DNA from: Eubacterium sp.
GTDB taxonomy: Bacteria; Bacillota; Clostridia; Lachnospirales; Lachnospiraceae
Assembly: GCA_017619835.1 (NCBI GenBank)
Contig: JAFZRN010000021.1
Coordinates: forward strand, 1 to 64,000
Direction of reading: 5' to 3'
Length of the DNA stretch: 64,000 bases
Numbering within the stretch: the first letter of the stretch is position 1; each line of letters opens with the position of its first letter. Positions 54,349 through 63,357 of this stretch are shown in pieces. The notes below the pieces were generated by a model. That model ran no database searches, had not been told where the DNA came from, and saw nothing but the letters and a program-made list of their open reading frames with translations. The translations under genes and the position numbers were made by a program.

Positions 54349-55625
54349 TTTCCACTGCAGATCGTATAATGCACCCTTCCCGGGAGTTTCCACCCCGTGA
54401 AGGGTGTATTTTTGGCTTTAGAGGCAAAGTTTCCGACGATCCATTCATCATCTTCACCGAAAATGACGATGTCAGCGGCTTCACCTTCTTCAATACTTCC
54501 GGGGATCATCCTGTAAAGCTCTGCGGGATTCTTACTCATAAGCTCCATCAGCTTAAGGAGAGTGATATGTCCCGGCTTTACAAGTGAAAGGATCCCGAGT
54601 CCGAGAGAAGTCTCGAGACCGGTTATACCGCTTGGTGCTTCGGCCAGCGGTCTTGATTTCTCTTCTTCTGAATGAGGTGCATGGTCGGTAACTATCATAT
54701 CGATGGTGCCGTCCTTGATCCCTTCTATTATCGCAAGTCTGTCTTCCTCTGTTCTGAGAGGAGGGTTCATCCTTGCGTTAGTTCCGTACTTAAGTACGGC
54801 TTCTTCAGTAAGTGTAAAATGATGTGGCGTTGCTTCGGCATGAACATCTCCGCCCAGCCTTTTTGCGGCTCTAACATATTCCACGCTGTTCTTTGAACTT
54901 ATATGCTGGATGCAGAGTGCGGCGCCGGTTTCAACCGCAAGAGCGGTATCCCTTGCCACCATGACATCCTCTGCGGCAGCGGCAGCTCCGCCGTAACCGA
55001 GCTCTTCGGAAACCTTTCCCATATTTACTCCGGGTTGCTTTACAAACTGAGGGTCCTCTTCATGAAGGCTTATCGGCATATCCAGATCCTTTGCCTTAAC
55101 AAGTGCCTCATAAAGAACCTTCTCATCCATTATCGGAAGTCCGTCATCGGTAAAGCCCATGGCTCCTGCCTCGGCGAGAGCATCCATATCCACGAGCTCT
55201 TTACCTGCCATCCCTTTAGTCACGGTAGCGGTCTGAAGTACATGGATGCAGGCCTTCTCGCCCTTATCCTGAATATATTTAAGGGTATTAAGGTTATCTA
55301 CCGGAGGCTTTGTGTTAGCCATGCAGACAACGGTTGTGAAACCACCCCTTGCGGCAGCCCTTGCGCCGGTTTCGATATCCTCTTTATATTCGAAGCCCGG
55401 ATCCCTGAAATGTACATGAGTATCCACCAGTCCCGGAGCAACGACCAGACCCGTCGCATCGATCACATCAATCTCGGCATCCGATATATCATACTTTGCC
55501 TTAACCTCGTCGAGGTCCATATCCGGACCTGAGCCGATGATCATGTTATCCTTGATTGCAACATCCCCGGGCCCGTCATATCCGGTCACACTATCAACAA
55601 TCCGTCCGCCTTTTATATATAACAT
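54327..55625 (-). CDS. pyrC: Dihydroorotase
   Basis: Third step of pyrimidine synthesis, interconverting carbamoyl aspartate and dihydroorotate. 432 residues, class I Gram-positive type. Zn ligands in DTHVHFRDPG (His70, His72), then EDIETGARAAARGGFTTV, HLxE region, HISSKNSVEY, and IVTDHAPHSEEEK. A minus-strand AGGA site precedes the ATG. No other pyr genes are nearby. TATATT in TGTTATATTAT upstream (minus strand) is a candidate -10. Confidence 0.96.
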   Translation of the reverse strand: MLYIKGGRIVDSVTGYDGPGDVAIKDNMIIGSGPDMDLDEVKAKYDISDAEIDVIDATGLVVAPGLVDTHVHFRDPGFEYKEDIETGARAAARGGFTTVVCMANTKPPVDNLNTLKYIQDKGEKACIHVLQTATVTKGMAGKELVDMDALAEAGAMGFTDDGLPIMDEKVLYEALVKAKDLDMPISLHEEDPQFVKQPGVNMGKVSEELGYGGAAAAAEDVMVARDTALAVETGAALCIQHISSKNSVEYVRAAKRLGGDVHAEATPHHFTLTEEAVLKYGTNARMNPPLRTEEDRLAIIEGIKDGTIDMIVTDHAPHSEEEKSRPLAEAPSGITGLETSLGLGILSLVKPGHITLLKLMELMSKNPAELYRMIPGSIEEGEAADIVIFGEDDEWIVGNFASKAKNTPFTGWKLPGRVHYTICSGKIVYSDN

Positions 55626-55740
55626 TTCAATTTGTCCTTTCTTACCACATTTACCACTTTAAATAATATAACACAAACTGCGGTCATATGCATAGAGGAA
55701 TCATGGGGCTCCGTGGGTATATATGATATATGCTTGCAGT

Positions 55741-55897
55741 CACGAGCAGTTTACCTGAGAGGACTCTGCTCTCGCACGGTTTGGGCACCCCTAGCGGACG
55801 CTCCGCATTGCGTCGCTCGCTAAGCTCTCACTTCGTCTTCGACTCGTGAATCGCTAAGCGCCGAGACCCAAAACGGTCCCTCAGGCAAACACTCGTG
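55741..55897 (+). ncRNA. Structured element D1 (+ orientation), possible RNA or palindromic mobile element
   Basis: A GC-rich 157-nt foldable unit: CACGAG with CTCGTG at the ends, then GTTT/AAAC, CCTGAGAGGAC/GTCCCTCAGG, and TTTGGG/CCCAAA, closing on an internal hairpin. Conserved words: GGGCACCCCTAG 55783-55794, GCTAAGCTCTCA 55819-55830, TGAATCGCTAAG 55847-55858. The same words occur inverted in D2. No credible protein. The class is not recognised; the ncRNA label is tentative. Confidence 0.5.
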
Positions 55898-55929
55898 CCC
55901 GCTTCGCATGTTCCGGTTGAGACAAGAAA

Positions 55930-56083
55930 GGAATTCGTGCAACCTCCTCCCGGGGACCTTTCGGGTCTGTTCACTTAGCGATTCAGCCAGTTACGAAGTA
56001 ATTGGCTGAGAGCTTAGTGAGCCTAGGGGTAGCCCGAAACAGAGGCGCGAGCCGTGCCCCGGGAGGAGGTCTGCACGAATTCC
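55930..56083 (-). ncRNA. Structured element D2 (inverted relative of D1)
   Basis: 154 nt, read on the minus strand. End stem GGAATTCGTGCA/TGCACGAATTCC (55930-55941, 56072-56083), then CCTCCTCCCGGGG/CCCCGGGAGGAGG (55943-55955, 56057-56069), TTTCGGG/CCCGAAA, and an inner CAGCCA...TGGCTG hairpin with a TTCG loop. Conserved words as in D1: GGGCTACCCCTAG (56035-56023), CTAAGCTCTCA (56017-56007), TGAATCGCTAAG (55985-55974). The stems differ in sequence from D1 but keep pairing. Confidence 0.5.
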
Positions 56084-56093
56084 GTATTATGAC

Positions 56094-56122
56094 AAAAAGG
56101 AACACCCCGTCAGGGGTGTTCC
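56094..56122 (-). terminator. Rubrerythrin terminator
   Basis: On the minus strand: GGAACACCCC, loop TGAC, GGGGTGTTCC, then TTTTT (56098-56094). Strong intrinsic terminator 19 nt after the stop codon. Confidence 0.92.
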
Positions 56123-56140
56123 CAATCTGATTTTGATGAT

Positions 56141-56791
56141 TTAGTAATTCTCAGCGTGTACTTCGAAGAAGCTCTGTGGATGATCGCATGCCGGGCATAC
56201 ATCAGGAGCCTTGGTTCCGACTACGATATGACCGCAGTTACGGCACTCCCAAACCTTAACTTCACTCTTCTCGAATACCTGCTTGGCCTCTACATTACTG
56301 AGCAGTGCACGATATCTTTCTTCATGATGCTTCTCGATAGCAGCAACAAGTCTGAACTTTTCTGCCAGCTCAGGGAAGCCCTCAGCATCTGCTGTCTTAG
56401 CGAAGCCGTCATACATGTCGGTCCACTCGTAGTTCTCGCCGTCAGCGGCAGCAGCAAGGTTTGCAGCTGTATCGCCAAGTCCGCCGAGCTCCTTGAACCA
56501 CATCTTAGCGTGCTCCTTCTCATTGTCAGCAGTCTTAAGGAAAAGAGCTGAGATCTGCTCATAGCCTTCCTTCTTAGCTACTGAAGCGAAGTATGTATAC
56601 TTGTTCCTTGCCTGTGACTCGCCTGCAAATGCAGTCTGAAGATTCTTCTCTGTTTCTGTTCCTGCATATTTGTTTGCCGGAGCAGCATCTTCGATAACTT
56701 CGAAGCAGTCAGTCTGCTTACACTTCGGACATACTTCAGGCATGGAATCGGATTCGATGATTTCCCCGCATATCTTACATCTGTACTTCAT
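56141..56791 (-). CDS. Rubrerythrin with rubredoxin-like domains at both ends
   Basis: 216 residues from ATG 56791, which has AAAGGAGG upstream; the longer frame has no site. The N-terminal rubredoxin-like domain has Cys5, Cys8, Cys21 and Cys24; the four-helix diiron domain (about 40-170) has [18 protein letters not shown] and EKHHEERY; the C-terminal rubredoxin domain has CRNCG and CPAC. Rubrerythrins reduce hydrogen peroxide in anaerobes. The double rubredoxin layout may allow alternative electron donors. Own promoter and terminator. Confidence 0.93.
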   Translation of the reverse strand: MKYRCKICGEIIESDSMPEVCPKCKQTDCFEVIEDAAPANKYAGTETEKNLQTAFAGESQARNKYTYFASVAKKEGYEQISALFLKTADNEKEHAKMWFKELGGLGDTAANLAAAADGENYEWTDMYDGFAKTADAEGFPELAEKFRLVAAIEKHHEERYRALLSNVEAKQVFEKSEVKVWECRNCGHIVVGTKAPDVCPACDHPQSFFEVHAENY

Positions 56792-56835
56792 AAATGTAAC
56801 CTCCTTTGTCAGTTGTTTTTTACTTATGCCTCTAT

Positions 56836-56866
56836 AGTATAACCCGAACGACGGGGGTTTAGTCAA
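56836..56866 (-). promoter_or_regulatory. Rubrerythrin promoter
   Basis: Minus strand: TTGACT (56866-56861), 19-nt spacer, TATACT (56841-56836). The spacer carries the imperfect inverted repeat AACCC/GGGTT, a possible operator. Confidence 0.6.
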
Positions 56867-56905
56867 CACTAATCAGATTTAATTGTGAAGGGGGTGTGTA
56901 AGCAC

Positions 56906-56933
56906 TTGAATTATTCTATAAAAATGTTACAAT
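56906..56933 (+). promoter_or_regulatory. azlC promoter, predicted leaderless
   Basis: TTGAAT (56906-56911), 16-nt spacer, extended -10 TGTTACAAT with TACAAT at 56928-56933. The -10 ends 7 nt before ATG 56941, the same geometry as the promoter at 18467, with no ribosome binding site. Confidence 0.7.
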
Positions 56934-56940
56934 CAAAGCT

Positions 56941-57684
56941 ATGTTGAAGAATTATAAGAGGGGACTTCTGGCCGGAATTCCGATCGCACTCGGATATCTG
57001 TCGGTGTCCTTCACATTTGGAATAATCGGAATTAAATATGGACTTACCTGGTGGGAGACGGCTCTTATCTCCATGACCTGTGTGACCTCGGCCGGACAGT
57101 TTGCCGGCGTACAGATAATGTGCGTGCCCGGACTGTGGGTTGATATGCTGATCGCACAGCTCACGATAAATGTCCGTTATTCTTTTATGTCGATCGCTCT
57201 GTCGCAGAAGCTGGATGATAAGGTGAAAGGAATCTGGAGATGGCTGATGAGCTTTACCGTGACGGACGAGATATTTGCAGTCGGCATAACAGAGGAGAAG
57301 ATCACGAGGAGCTTCTGGTTCGGCCTTTCAACTCTTCCCTATATCGGATGGGCTGTGGGTACGATCCTCGGTGCCATTCTCGGAAATGTCCTCCCGGCCA
57401 GCGTAATGAGCGCCCTTGGTCTTGCTCTCTATGGAATGTTTATCGCTATAGTGGTACCGGTCATGAAGGAGGAAAAGCCGGTTGTCTTTGCGGTTATCAT
57501 CGCGGCACTTCTTTCGATATGCTTTACCTATGTGCCTGTTCTTTCCAAGGTATCCACAGGTATCGCGATCAGTCTATGTGCGATAATCAGTGCAGGTATC
57601 ATGGCCGTTATCAGTCCCGTTAAGGACGGCGGGGAAAATGATGCCGAAATGGGTTCTAATATTGAGAAGGGAGGCGCAGCATGA
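56941..57684 (+). CDS. azlC: Branched-chain amino-acid exporter large subunit
   Basis: A 247-residue AzlC-family membrane protein: LLAGIPIALGYLSVSFTFGI, TSAGQFAGVQ, and INVRYSFMSIAL are family signatures. With AzlD it forms an exporter for branched-chain amino acids or analogues. Its end overlaps azlD by 4 nt. If the start is ATG 56941, the mRNA lacks a leader. Confidence 0.93.
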   Translation: MLKNYKRGLLAGIPIALGYLSVSFTFGIIGIKYGLTWWETALISMTCVTSAGQFAGVQIMCVPGLWVDMLIAQLTINVRYSFMSIALSQKLDDKVKGIWRWLMSFTVTDEIFAVGITEEKITRSFWFGLSTLPYIGWAVGTILGAILGNVLPASVMSALGLALYGMFIAIVVPVMKEEKPVVFAVIIAALLSICFTYVPVLSKVSTGIAISLCAIISAGIMAVISPVKDGGENDAEMGSNIEKGGAA

Positions 57685-57998
57685 ATATAAAAGTCTTCCT
57701 GATCTATCTTTTACTAATGGCAGTATCAACCTATCTCATAAGGGCAATTCCCTTTGTACTGGTGAAACGTCAGATTGAGAATACATTTGTAAGATCATTC
57801 TTACATTACATACCATATGCGGTTCTTACCGCAATGACGGTTCCGGCCATATTTGTGGCAACCTCGAGCATAATCTCCGCGACAGTCGGATTCATCGTGG
57901 CGGTGATCCTTGCTCTTAAGAATAAGAGTCTTACAACGGTTGCTCTTTTCTCATGTCTTGCAGTATATGTAACGGAACTTATCATAGGATTCTTTTAA
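57681..57998 (+). CDS. azlD: Branched-chain amino-acid exporter small subunit
   Basis: 105 residues with three or four helices; AVSTYLIRAIPFVLVKR and VRSFLHYIPYAVLTAMTVPAI match AzlD. The ATG overlaps the azlC stop (ATGA), with GGGAGGCGC upstream, so it is translationally coupled. Confidence 0.92.
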   Translation: MNIKVFLIYLLLMAVSTYLIRAIPFVLVKRQIENTFVRSFLHYIPYAVLTAMTVPAIFVATSSIISATVGFIVAVILALKNKSLTTVALFSCLAVYVTELIIGFF

Positions 57999-58010
57999 AG
58001 GAAAGATACA

Positions 58011-58802
58011 ATGAACAAACTGTTGATCTTATTATTCCTCTTCTCGTCCGGAAGTGTGACGGGCTGGGTCATAGAGCTCTTCTTCAGAAGATATCTTGAT
58101 CCTGTTGAAAGAAAAAAGAAAAAATGGGTTAATCCGGGATTCTTTGTCGGTCCTTATCTTCCCATCTACGGAAGCGGACTTATAGTTCTCTATCTTCTGG
58201 GTCATATATCCATTCCCGCTATCGGTGCGGTGCATCCCCTTCTCGAGAAGCTTGTCATCTTTGTCATCATGGCTGCATGCATGACACTTCTGGAGTTTAT
58301 AACGGGAATGATCTTTATCAATCATTTTCATCTTCAGCTATGGGATTATTCTCCGTACTGGGGCAATATCAAGGGTGTCATCTGTCCCCTTTTCTCATGT
58401 ATCTGGTATGCTCTTGCGGCATTTTATTATCTGGTGCTGCATCCCCAGGTGCTGGATGCTCTGGAATGGCTGTCGCAGAATCTGGCATTTTCATTCTTCA
58501 TAGGATTTTTCTATGGGATTTTCTTCCTGGATATAGTTTATTCCTTACAGCTCATGGTTAAGATAAAAGCTCTTGCCGATGAGTACCAGGTTGTGGTCAA
58601 GTATAATGAATATAAGAATAAGCTGATAGATTTAAGGGAAGAGGCAAAGGAGAGAAGCTACTTTTTCTTCTCCTCCAGACTCAGCTCCATATCACCGAGA
58701 GAAGTATTTGACAGATATCGTGAAAATTTTTCCGTAAAGAGGATCGTGGTTGCCCCGATCATCAAGGTTGCGGACAAGGTTAAGGGAAAAGATAACTCTT
58801 AA
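58011..58802 (+). CDS. PF06541-type membrane protein (putative ABC permease family)
   Basis: 263 residues, five or six helices. The N-terminal SSGSVTGWVIELFFRRY and NPGFFVGPYLPIYGSG are the hallmark of this family, annotated as putative ABC transporter permease (CmpB-like) but without proven function. The C-terminal about 85 residues are cytoplasmic and charged. It follows azlD by 12 nt with AAAGGAAAG as ribosome binding site. Confidence 0.85.
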   Translation: MNKLLILLFLFSSGSVTGWVIELFFRRYLDPVERKKKKWVNPGFFVGPYLPIYGSGLIVLYLLGHISIPAIGAVHPLLEKLVIFVIMAACMTLLEFITGMIFINHFHLQLWDYSPYWGNIKGVICPLFSCIWYALAAFYYLVLHPQVLDALEWLSQNLAFSFFIGFFYGIFFLDIVYSLQLMVKIKALADEYQVVVKYNEYKNKLIDLREEAKERSYFFFSSRLSSISPREVFDRYRENFSVKRIVVAPIIKVADKVKGKDNS

Positions 58803-58818
58803 AAACTGCCGATATCAT

Positions 58819-58847
58819 TTGCAAAACTTCCCATAAAAAAGTATAAT
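58819..58847 (+). promoter_or_regulatory. Promoter of the SbcCD/YhaON-like operon
   Basis: TTGCAA (58819-58824), 17-nt spacer, TATAAT (58842-58847). Transcript start about 35 nt before ATG 58888. Confidence 0.75.
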
Positions 58848-58887
58848 TAATAAGTTAAAGTTAAATCGAAGAAAAGGACTGCATACT

Positions 58888-59952
58888 ATGAAGTTTATCC
58901 ATATAGCAGATGTTCATCTCTTTGCCTGTCCGGATAAGGATAAGCCCTGGGGAGAACACAGAACAGCCGAGATAGAGGAAACATTTGACAGGATCATCGA
59001 TGACTGTAATGAGAAGGATATCGACCTTCTTCTTATTGCAGGTAATCTCTTTGACAGATCACCTTCGGTGGATGATCTTATATATGTTGATGAGAAGCTT
59101 AAAAGGCTGACCAAGACAAGGACTGTAATGCTTTCCGGACCGGATGATTATATTCCGGTAGGAAGCGAAAGTGCGGCTTATAAATTCTCATCCAGAACTG
59201 TCATCCTTCCTCCCGACAGAACAACAAATGCATACTTAAGAGGTATCAATACCTGTGTCACCGGCTTCAGCTACGGAAAACCCGAGTATACCGGAAGGAT
59301 AATCGAGAGCATCGATCCCGGTAGAGAGGATGCGATCAACATCATGATCGCTTCGGGCGGTGATAAGAACCATATGCCTTTTAAGAAGGACAGGATTGCC
59401 GCAAAGGGTTATGACTATGTGGCGATGGGTTATATCAGAAGACCTGTCCACATCCTCAGAAACAGGATGGCTTATGCAGGTTCACCCGAGCCTCTCGGTC
59501 CGAAGGAGACCGGACGTCATGGCTATGTTATCGGTGAGATAAATGACGAGGGTACGAAGATCACATGGTGCCCTGTTGCCAAGAGGAATTATGTGGATGT
59601 GAGTATCACCATGAGCCCCGAGCTTTCTCCGGAGGAGATAGTAAGGAATCTCGAGAACAAGCTTCTTAAGCTTGGAAATGAAAACATTTACAGCATTACC
59701 TTAAAAGGTTTCTCAAAGGATAATACAGACCTTGATCTGACCAGGATAAACAGCAGATTCAATATCTATGAATATCTTAATATGACCATATCCGATGAAG
59801 ACGAGAATATTCTTCGTGTTGAAAATGAGAACAACATGATGGGAAGCTTCATAAGAGAGGTCAACGAAAGCTACACCTTAAATGAGAGTGTGAGAAGCAG
59901 AGCCTTAAGATACGGAATGGAAGCGTTAATACTTGCAGGAGAAGAAAGATAA
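58888..59952 (+). CDS. SbcD/YhaO-like metallophosphoesterase (DNA repair nuclease family)
   Basis: 354 residues. KFIHIADVHLF gives the Asp-x-His metal motif, IAGNLFDRSP replaces the usual GDxxD (Asn for Asp, so one metal ligand may be changed), and the YAGSPEPLGPKETGRHG segment is typical of Mre11/SbcD-like proteins. The canonical GNHD is replaced by LSGPDDYIP, so nuclease activity may be altered or lost. It abuts the SbcC-like ATPase gene directly. AGAAAAGGA ribosome binding site. Confidence 0.85.
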   Translation: MKFIHIADVHLFACPDKDKPWGEHRTAEIEETFDRIIDDCNEKDIDLLLIAGNLFDRSPSVDDLIYVDEKLKRLTKTRTVMLSGPDDYIPVGSESAAYKFSSRTVILPPDRTTNAYLRGINTCVTGFSYGKPEYTGRIIESIDPGREDAINIMIASGGDKNHMPFKKDRIAAKGYDYVAMGYIRRPVHILRNRMAYAGSPEPLGPKETGRHGYVIGEINDEGTKITWCPVAKRNYVDVSITMSPELSPEEIVRNLENKLLKLGNENIYSITLKGFSKDNTDLDLTRINSRFNIYEYLNMTISDEDENILRVENENNMMGSFIREVNESYTLNESVRSRALRYGMEALILAGEER

Positions 59953-61683
59953 ATGTACCTGACTAAACTCTTAGTAAGAGATTTTGGCAAATTTCATAAT
60001 AAAGGCATGGACCTTGATACGGGTATCAATCTTATAGTCGGAGGACCCGAAAGCGGAAAGTCCACACTCAGGGACTTCCTTATCGGAATGATCTATGGTA
60101 TCCCCAGAAGAGAGGGTATCACCAAGGTAAGATCCAACTATGAGCTGAGAAAGCCCACCGGCAGCACCGGTTATTCGGGTACTGCTTATATCAAGAGCGA
60201 CGAGAATACATTTCTCGTAGACAGGACATTTCTTGCAGGTGCAAAGAAGGCCTCTGTCCTTGATGTGGATTCGGGAAGGGAAGTAAGGCTTGAATATAGT
60301 GACACCTTAAGCGGAACTCTCTGTGAGACCGACAAGAATACCTACCTTGATACAAGATGCATAATCGAATCGGATACGATCGATGCAAAGGCGGACCTTA
60401 AGAAATATCTTACCAACATCGCACTTACCGGTACCGCAAACATCAATAAGTCCGAGGCTGTCAAATATCTTGAAAACGAAAAGAAGAATCACATCCCCCG
60501 TCCTCTTATCAGAAGACTGGACGAGCTGGATGAGAGAATATCCGAATATGACGGAATAGATGAAGAGATAGAAGCCGTTGAGACCGAGATAAAGGCTCTC
60601 AACGAGGAGTTCGTCATGGAGGCCGAGAGAAGAAAGAGAGTAGCAAGACGTCTTGTTGAAAATGAGGACGGAAGCGTAAGCTACGAATCGGATTCCGATC
60701 TCGAGGAAAAGATCGATAAGCTGACCGAAAGAGAAAGAGGCTACTCTTCAGCTCCGGAACCTAAGGAAGATTATATAAAAGAAAAGAAGGAAAAGGAAAA
60801 GGTTGAGAAGCCATTTACCGACAGGATCCCTGTCATCATCGGAACAGGTATCTTTGTAATCCTCGTCATCGCAGCTGTAGTTTATATGCTGCCGTTTGAA
60901 GATATGATAAGAAAGCTTTTCATAGGCTTTACCGCTCTTTTTGTATTCCTTACGATAATCGACGGCTTTAAGGAAAAGGGAGTATTTGAAGGAAAGAAAT
61001 CAGAAGATGAGCTTCCGGATGAAGAAGAGTTCAATAAGGTTATCGAAGAACTGAAGGCCGAGGCCGAGCAGCAGGAAGAGCTTGACTTCGACATGACATT
61101 TGCAAAGGAATTCCAGGAGAAGAAGGCTGTTCTTAAAGAGAAGGAGGATGCACTCCTTGTAAGAAGAAATGAGAGAGCAAAGCTCAGAGCCGAATTCGAC
61201 CAGGTATTCAAGAAGAAGAGCGAGCTTGAAGAAGAGATTCAGGCTATCGACTTCGCGATCAACAAGATCAATCAGCTTTCAAAGGGCTTCAGAGAAGACG
61301 CATTCAAAAAGCTGTTCGTACACATTTCCGAATATATAAGCAAGCTTACCATGGGAACCTTTACCCACCTCAGCTTTGATGAGAACGGAGAGATCATCCT
61401 TGAAGGTGACAGACTCTACGTTCCCCTGGCACAGCTTACAGAGGAAGATGCGGGCAAGGTATTCATGGCAGTGAGACTCAGTATCGCAAAGCATCTGGCC
61501 AAGGAGAGGCTGCCACTCATAATCGACGGAACCTCCATGCTGGACAGCGTATCCGAGATCACATCATTTACGGATGTATTAAGATCAATGAAGGAGGAGC
61601 AGATCATCATCTTCACCGAGGATCTGGGAATGGCCTCCGTACTTAACAGCAAGGGCATTGACTTTAATCTGATAAGGCTTTGA
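59953..61683 (+). CDS. SbcC/YhaN-like AAA ATPase with membrane-spanning insert
   Basis: 576 residues. Walker A GGPESGKST (about 31-39) after DLDTGINLIV; a coiled coil (about 190-290); two hydrophobic helices (about 294-316 and 321-338); a second coiled coil; and the C-terminal LPLIIDGTSMLDS Walker B region. It matches the YhaN type rather than soluble SbcC because of the membrane helices. It pairs with the upstream phosphoesterase; start and stop codons abut. Role: membrane-tethered DNA or nucleic-acid processing (inference). Confidence 0.85.
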   Translation: MYLTKLLVRDFGKFHNKGMDLDTGINLIVGGPESGKSTLRDFLIGMIYGIPRREGITKVRSNYELRKPTGSTGYSGTAYIKSDENTFLVDRTFLAGAKKASVLDVDSGREVRLEYSDTLSGTLCETDKNTYLDTRCIIESDTIDAKADLKKYLTNIALTGTANINKSEAVKYLENEKKNHIPRPLIRRLDELDERISEYDGIDEEIEAVETEIKALNEEFVMEAERRKRVARRLVENEDGSVSYESDSDLEEKIDKLTERERGYSSAPEPKEDYIKEKKEKEKVEKPFTDRIPVIIGTGIFVILVIAAVVYMLPFEDMIRKLFIGFTALFVFLTIIDGFKEKGVFEGKKSEDELPDEEEFNKVIEELKAEAEQQEELDFDMTFAKEFQEKKAVLKEKEDALLVRRNERAKLRAEFDQVFKKKSELEEEIQAIDFAINKINQLSKGFREDAFKKLFVHISEYISKLTMGTFTHLSFDENGEIILEGDRLYVPLAQLTEEDAGKVFMAVRLSIAKHLAKERLPLIIDGTSMLDSVSEITSFTDVLRSMKEEQIIIFTEDLGMASVLNSKGIDFNLIRL

Positions 61684-61706
61684 TCATCACTTGAAAGGGA
61701 GTTTAT

Positions 61707-63356
61707 ATGGGAGACATTTCAAGACCGATATATGTAATAGGTCATAAGAATCCTGATACAGACTCTATAGCTGCGGCCATTTCCTATGCAGCATTAAAGA
61801 ATCAGAAGGATGAGGGAAACTTCGTTGCGGCCCGCTGCGGTAACGTCAATTACGAGACCCAGTATGTCCTCGATAGATTCAATTTCAAGGCGCCTTCCTT
61901 TATCGGTGATGTCCGTACTCAGGTAAGAGATATGGAGATCAGAGATATCGCGGGCGTTGACGAAGGCATGTCCCTTAAGGATGCCTGGAATATCATGAGG
62001 GAAAATGGCGTCGTTACTCTCTGCATTACCGAGGACAAACTGTTAAGAGGCCTCATCACTATCGGTGATATAATGGGAGCTTATATGGGTTCGAATGAGT
62101 CGGATACTCTTGCGACAGCCCATACAAGCTATAAGAATATAGTAGAGACTCTGGACGGAGAGCTTCTGGTCGGAAATATCGATGATGTTCAGACCGAAGG
62201 AAAGGTGCTGGTGGGTGCCGGAACTCCGGATGTGCTTGAGGAATATATATCTCCGCATGATATAGTTCTCTTAGGTGACAGATATGAGTCACAGCTCTGT
62301 GCGATCGAGATGGAGGCTGATGCCATCATCGTCTGTGCCGGAGCAAAGGTCACTACTACTATCAAAAAGCTTGCGACCGAAAAGGGGTGCAGGGTGATAA
62401 GCACGCCGCACGATACATTTACGGTAGCAAGACTTATATATCAGAGTATGCCTATCGGGCACTTTATGAAGGATAAGGACCTGATCACATTTAAGATGGA
62501 TGACTATATCGAGGATGTGCTTCCGGTAATGGCATCCACAAGACACAGATATTTTCCTGTTGTAGATGCCGCAGGCAGATATAAGGGAATGGTAAGCCGC
62601 CGTAACTTCCTCGGTGCTTCGAAGAAAAAGCTTATCCTTGTGGATCATAATGAGAAGTCCCAGGCAGTAAACGGAATGGAGACTGCCGAACTGCTTGAGA
62701 TAATAGATCATCACAGACTGGGTACTGTAACTACGGCTAGACCTGTTTACTTCAGAAATCAGCCGTTGGGTTCGACCTGTACCATCATCTATCAGATGTA
62801 TCAGGAGGCAGGCGTCGAGCTTAGTCCGGATATGGCAGGGCTTATGCTTTCCGCAATCATTTCCGATACATTGCTTTTCAAATCCCCGACCTGTACCGAG
62901 GTGGACAAGATGTCGGGCAAGCTTCTTTCGATGATCGCGGGAGTGGATATTGAGGAACTTGCAAAGGAAATGTTTGATGCAGGAAGCAACCTTGCAAACA
63001 AGTCACCTGAGGAGATAATCCATCAGGATTACAAGAAGTTCAACGTGGGTAAGCAGGTTGTGGGGATCGGACAGATTAGCTCGATGGACTCCAACGAGAT
63101 GGAGAATATCAAGGAAAGTATCCTTCCCGAGATGGATGCCCAGAGAGAAAAGGACGGCGTAGACCTTCTCCTTCTCATGATCACAAATATCATGAAGGAA
63201 TCTTCGGAGGTTCTCTTCTCCGGCTCCAATGCCGAGGTAGTCCTCGAAAGCGGCTTCAGTGTTACTTCGAAGAATCATAAGAGCGTCTATCTTCCGGGAG
63301 TCGTGTCCAGAAAGAAACAGATGGTTCCTACTATCATAAATACATTAGGTGGTTAG
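61707..63356 (+). CDS. Manganese-dependent inorganic pyrophosphatase with CBS and DRTGG domains
   Basis: 549 residues, the usual length of regulated family II CBS-PPases in Clostridia. DHH fold: GHKNPDTDS (12-20), ILVDHNEKSQA, IIDHHRLG (about 334). Between them lie two CBS halves (MSLKDAWNIMRENGVVTLCI; DVLPVMASTRHRYFPVVD) and a DRTGG domain, which in characterised enzymes bind AMP/ADP or diadenosine polyphosphates to control activity. AAAGGGAG ribosome binding site. Confidence 0.94.
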   Translation: MGDISRPIYVIGHKNPDTDSIAAAISYAALKNQKDEGNFVAARCGNVNYETQYVLDRFNFKAPSFIGDVRTQVRDMEIRDIAGVDEGMSLKDAWNIMRENGVVTLCITEDKLLRGLITIGDIMGAYMGSNESDTLATAHTSYKNIVETLDGELLVGNIDDVQTEGKVLVGAGTPDVLEEYISPHDIVLLGDRYESQLCAIEMEADAIIVCAGAKVTTTIKKLATEKGCRVISTPHDTFTVARLIYQSMPIGHFMKDKDLITFKMDDYIEDVLPVMASTRHRYFPVVDAAGRYKGMVSRRNFLGASKKKLILVDHNEKSQAVNGMETAELLEIIDHHRLGTVTTARPVYFRNQPLGSTCTIIYQMYQEAGVELSPDMAGLMLSAIISDTLLFKSPTCTEVDKMSGKLLSMIAGVDIEELAKEMFDAGSNLANKSPEEIIHQDYKKFNVGKQVVGIGQISSMDSNEMENIKESILPEMDAQREKDGVDLLLLMITNIMKESSEVLFSGSNAEVVLESGFSVTSKNHKSVYLPGVVSRKKQMVPTIINTLGG

Positions 63357-63357
63357 T

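Noticed and set aside
55632-55823. Small open frame downstream of pyrC start
   Set aside because: No ribosome binding site; it overlaps the structured element D1 and the pyrC promoter region.
55741-56083. RNase P, tmRNA, SRP or 6S RNA
   Set aside because: None of the conserved landmarks of these RNAs that I know is visible on either strand, and the pair of inverted copies does not fit a single housekeeping RNA.
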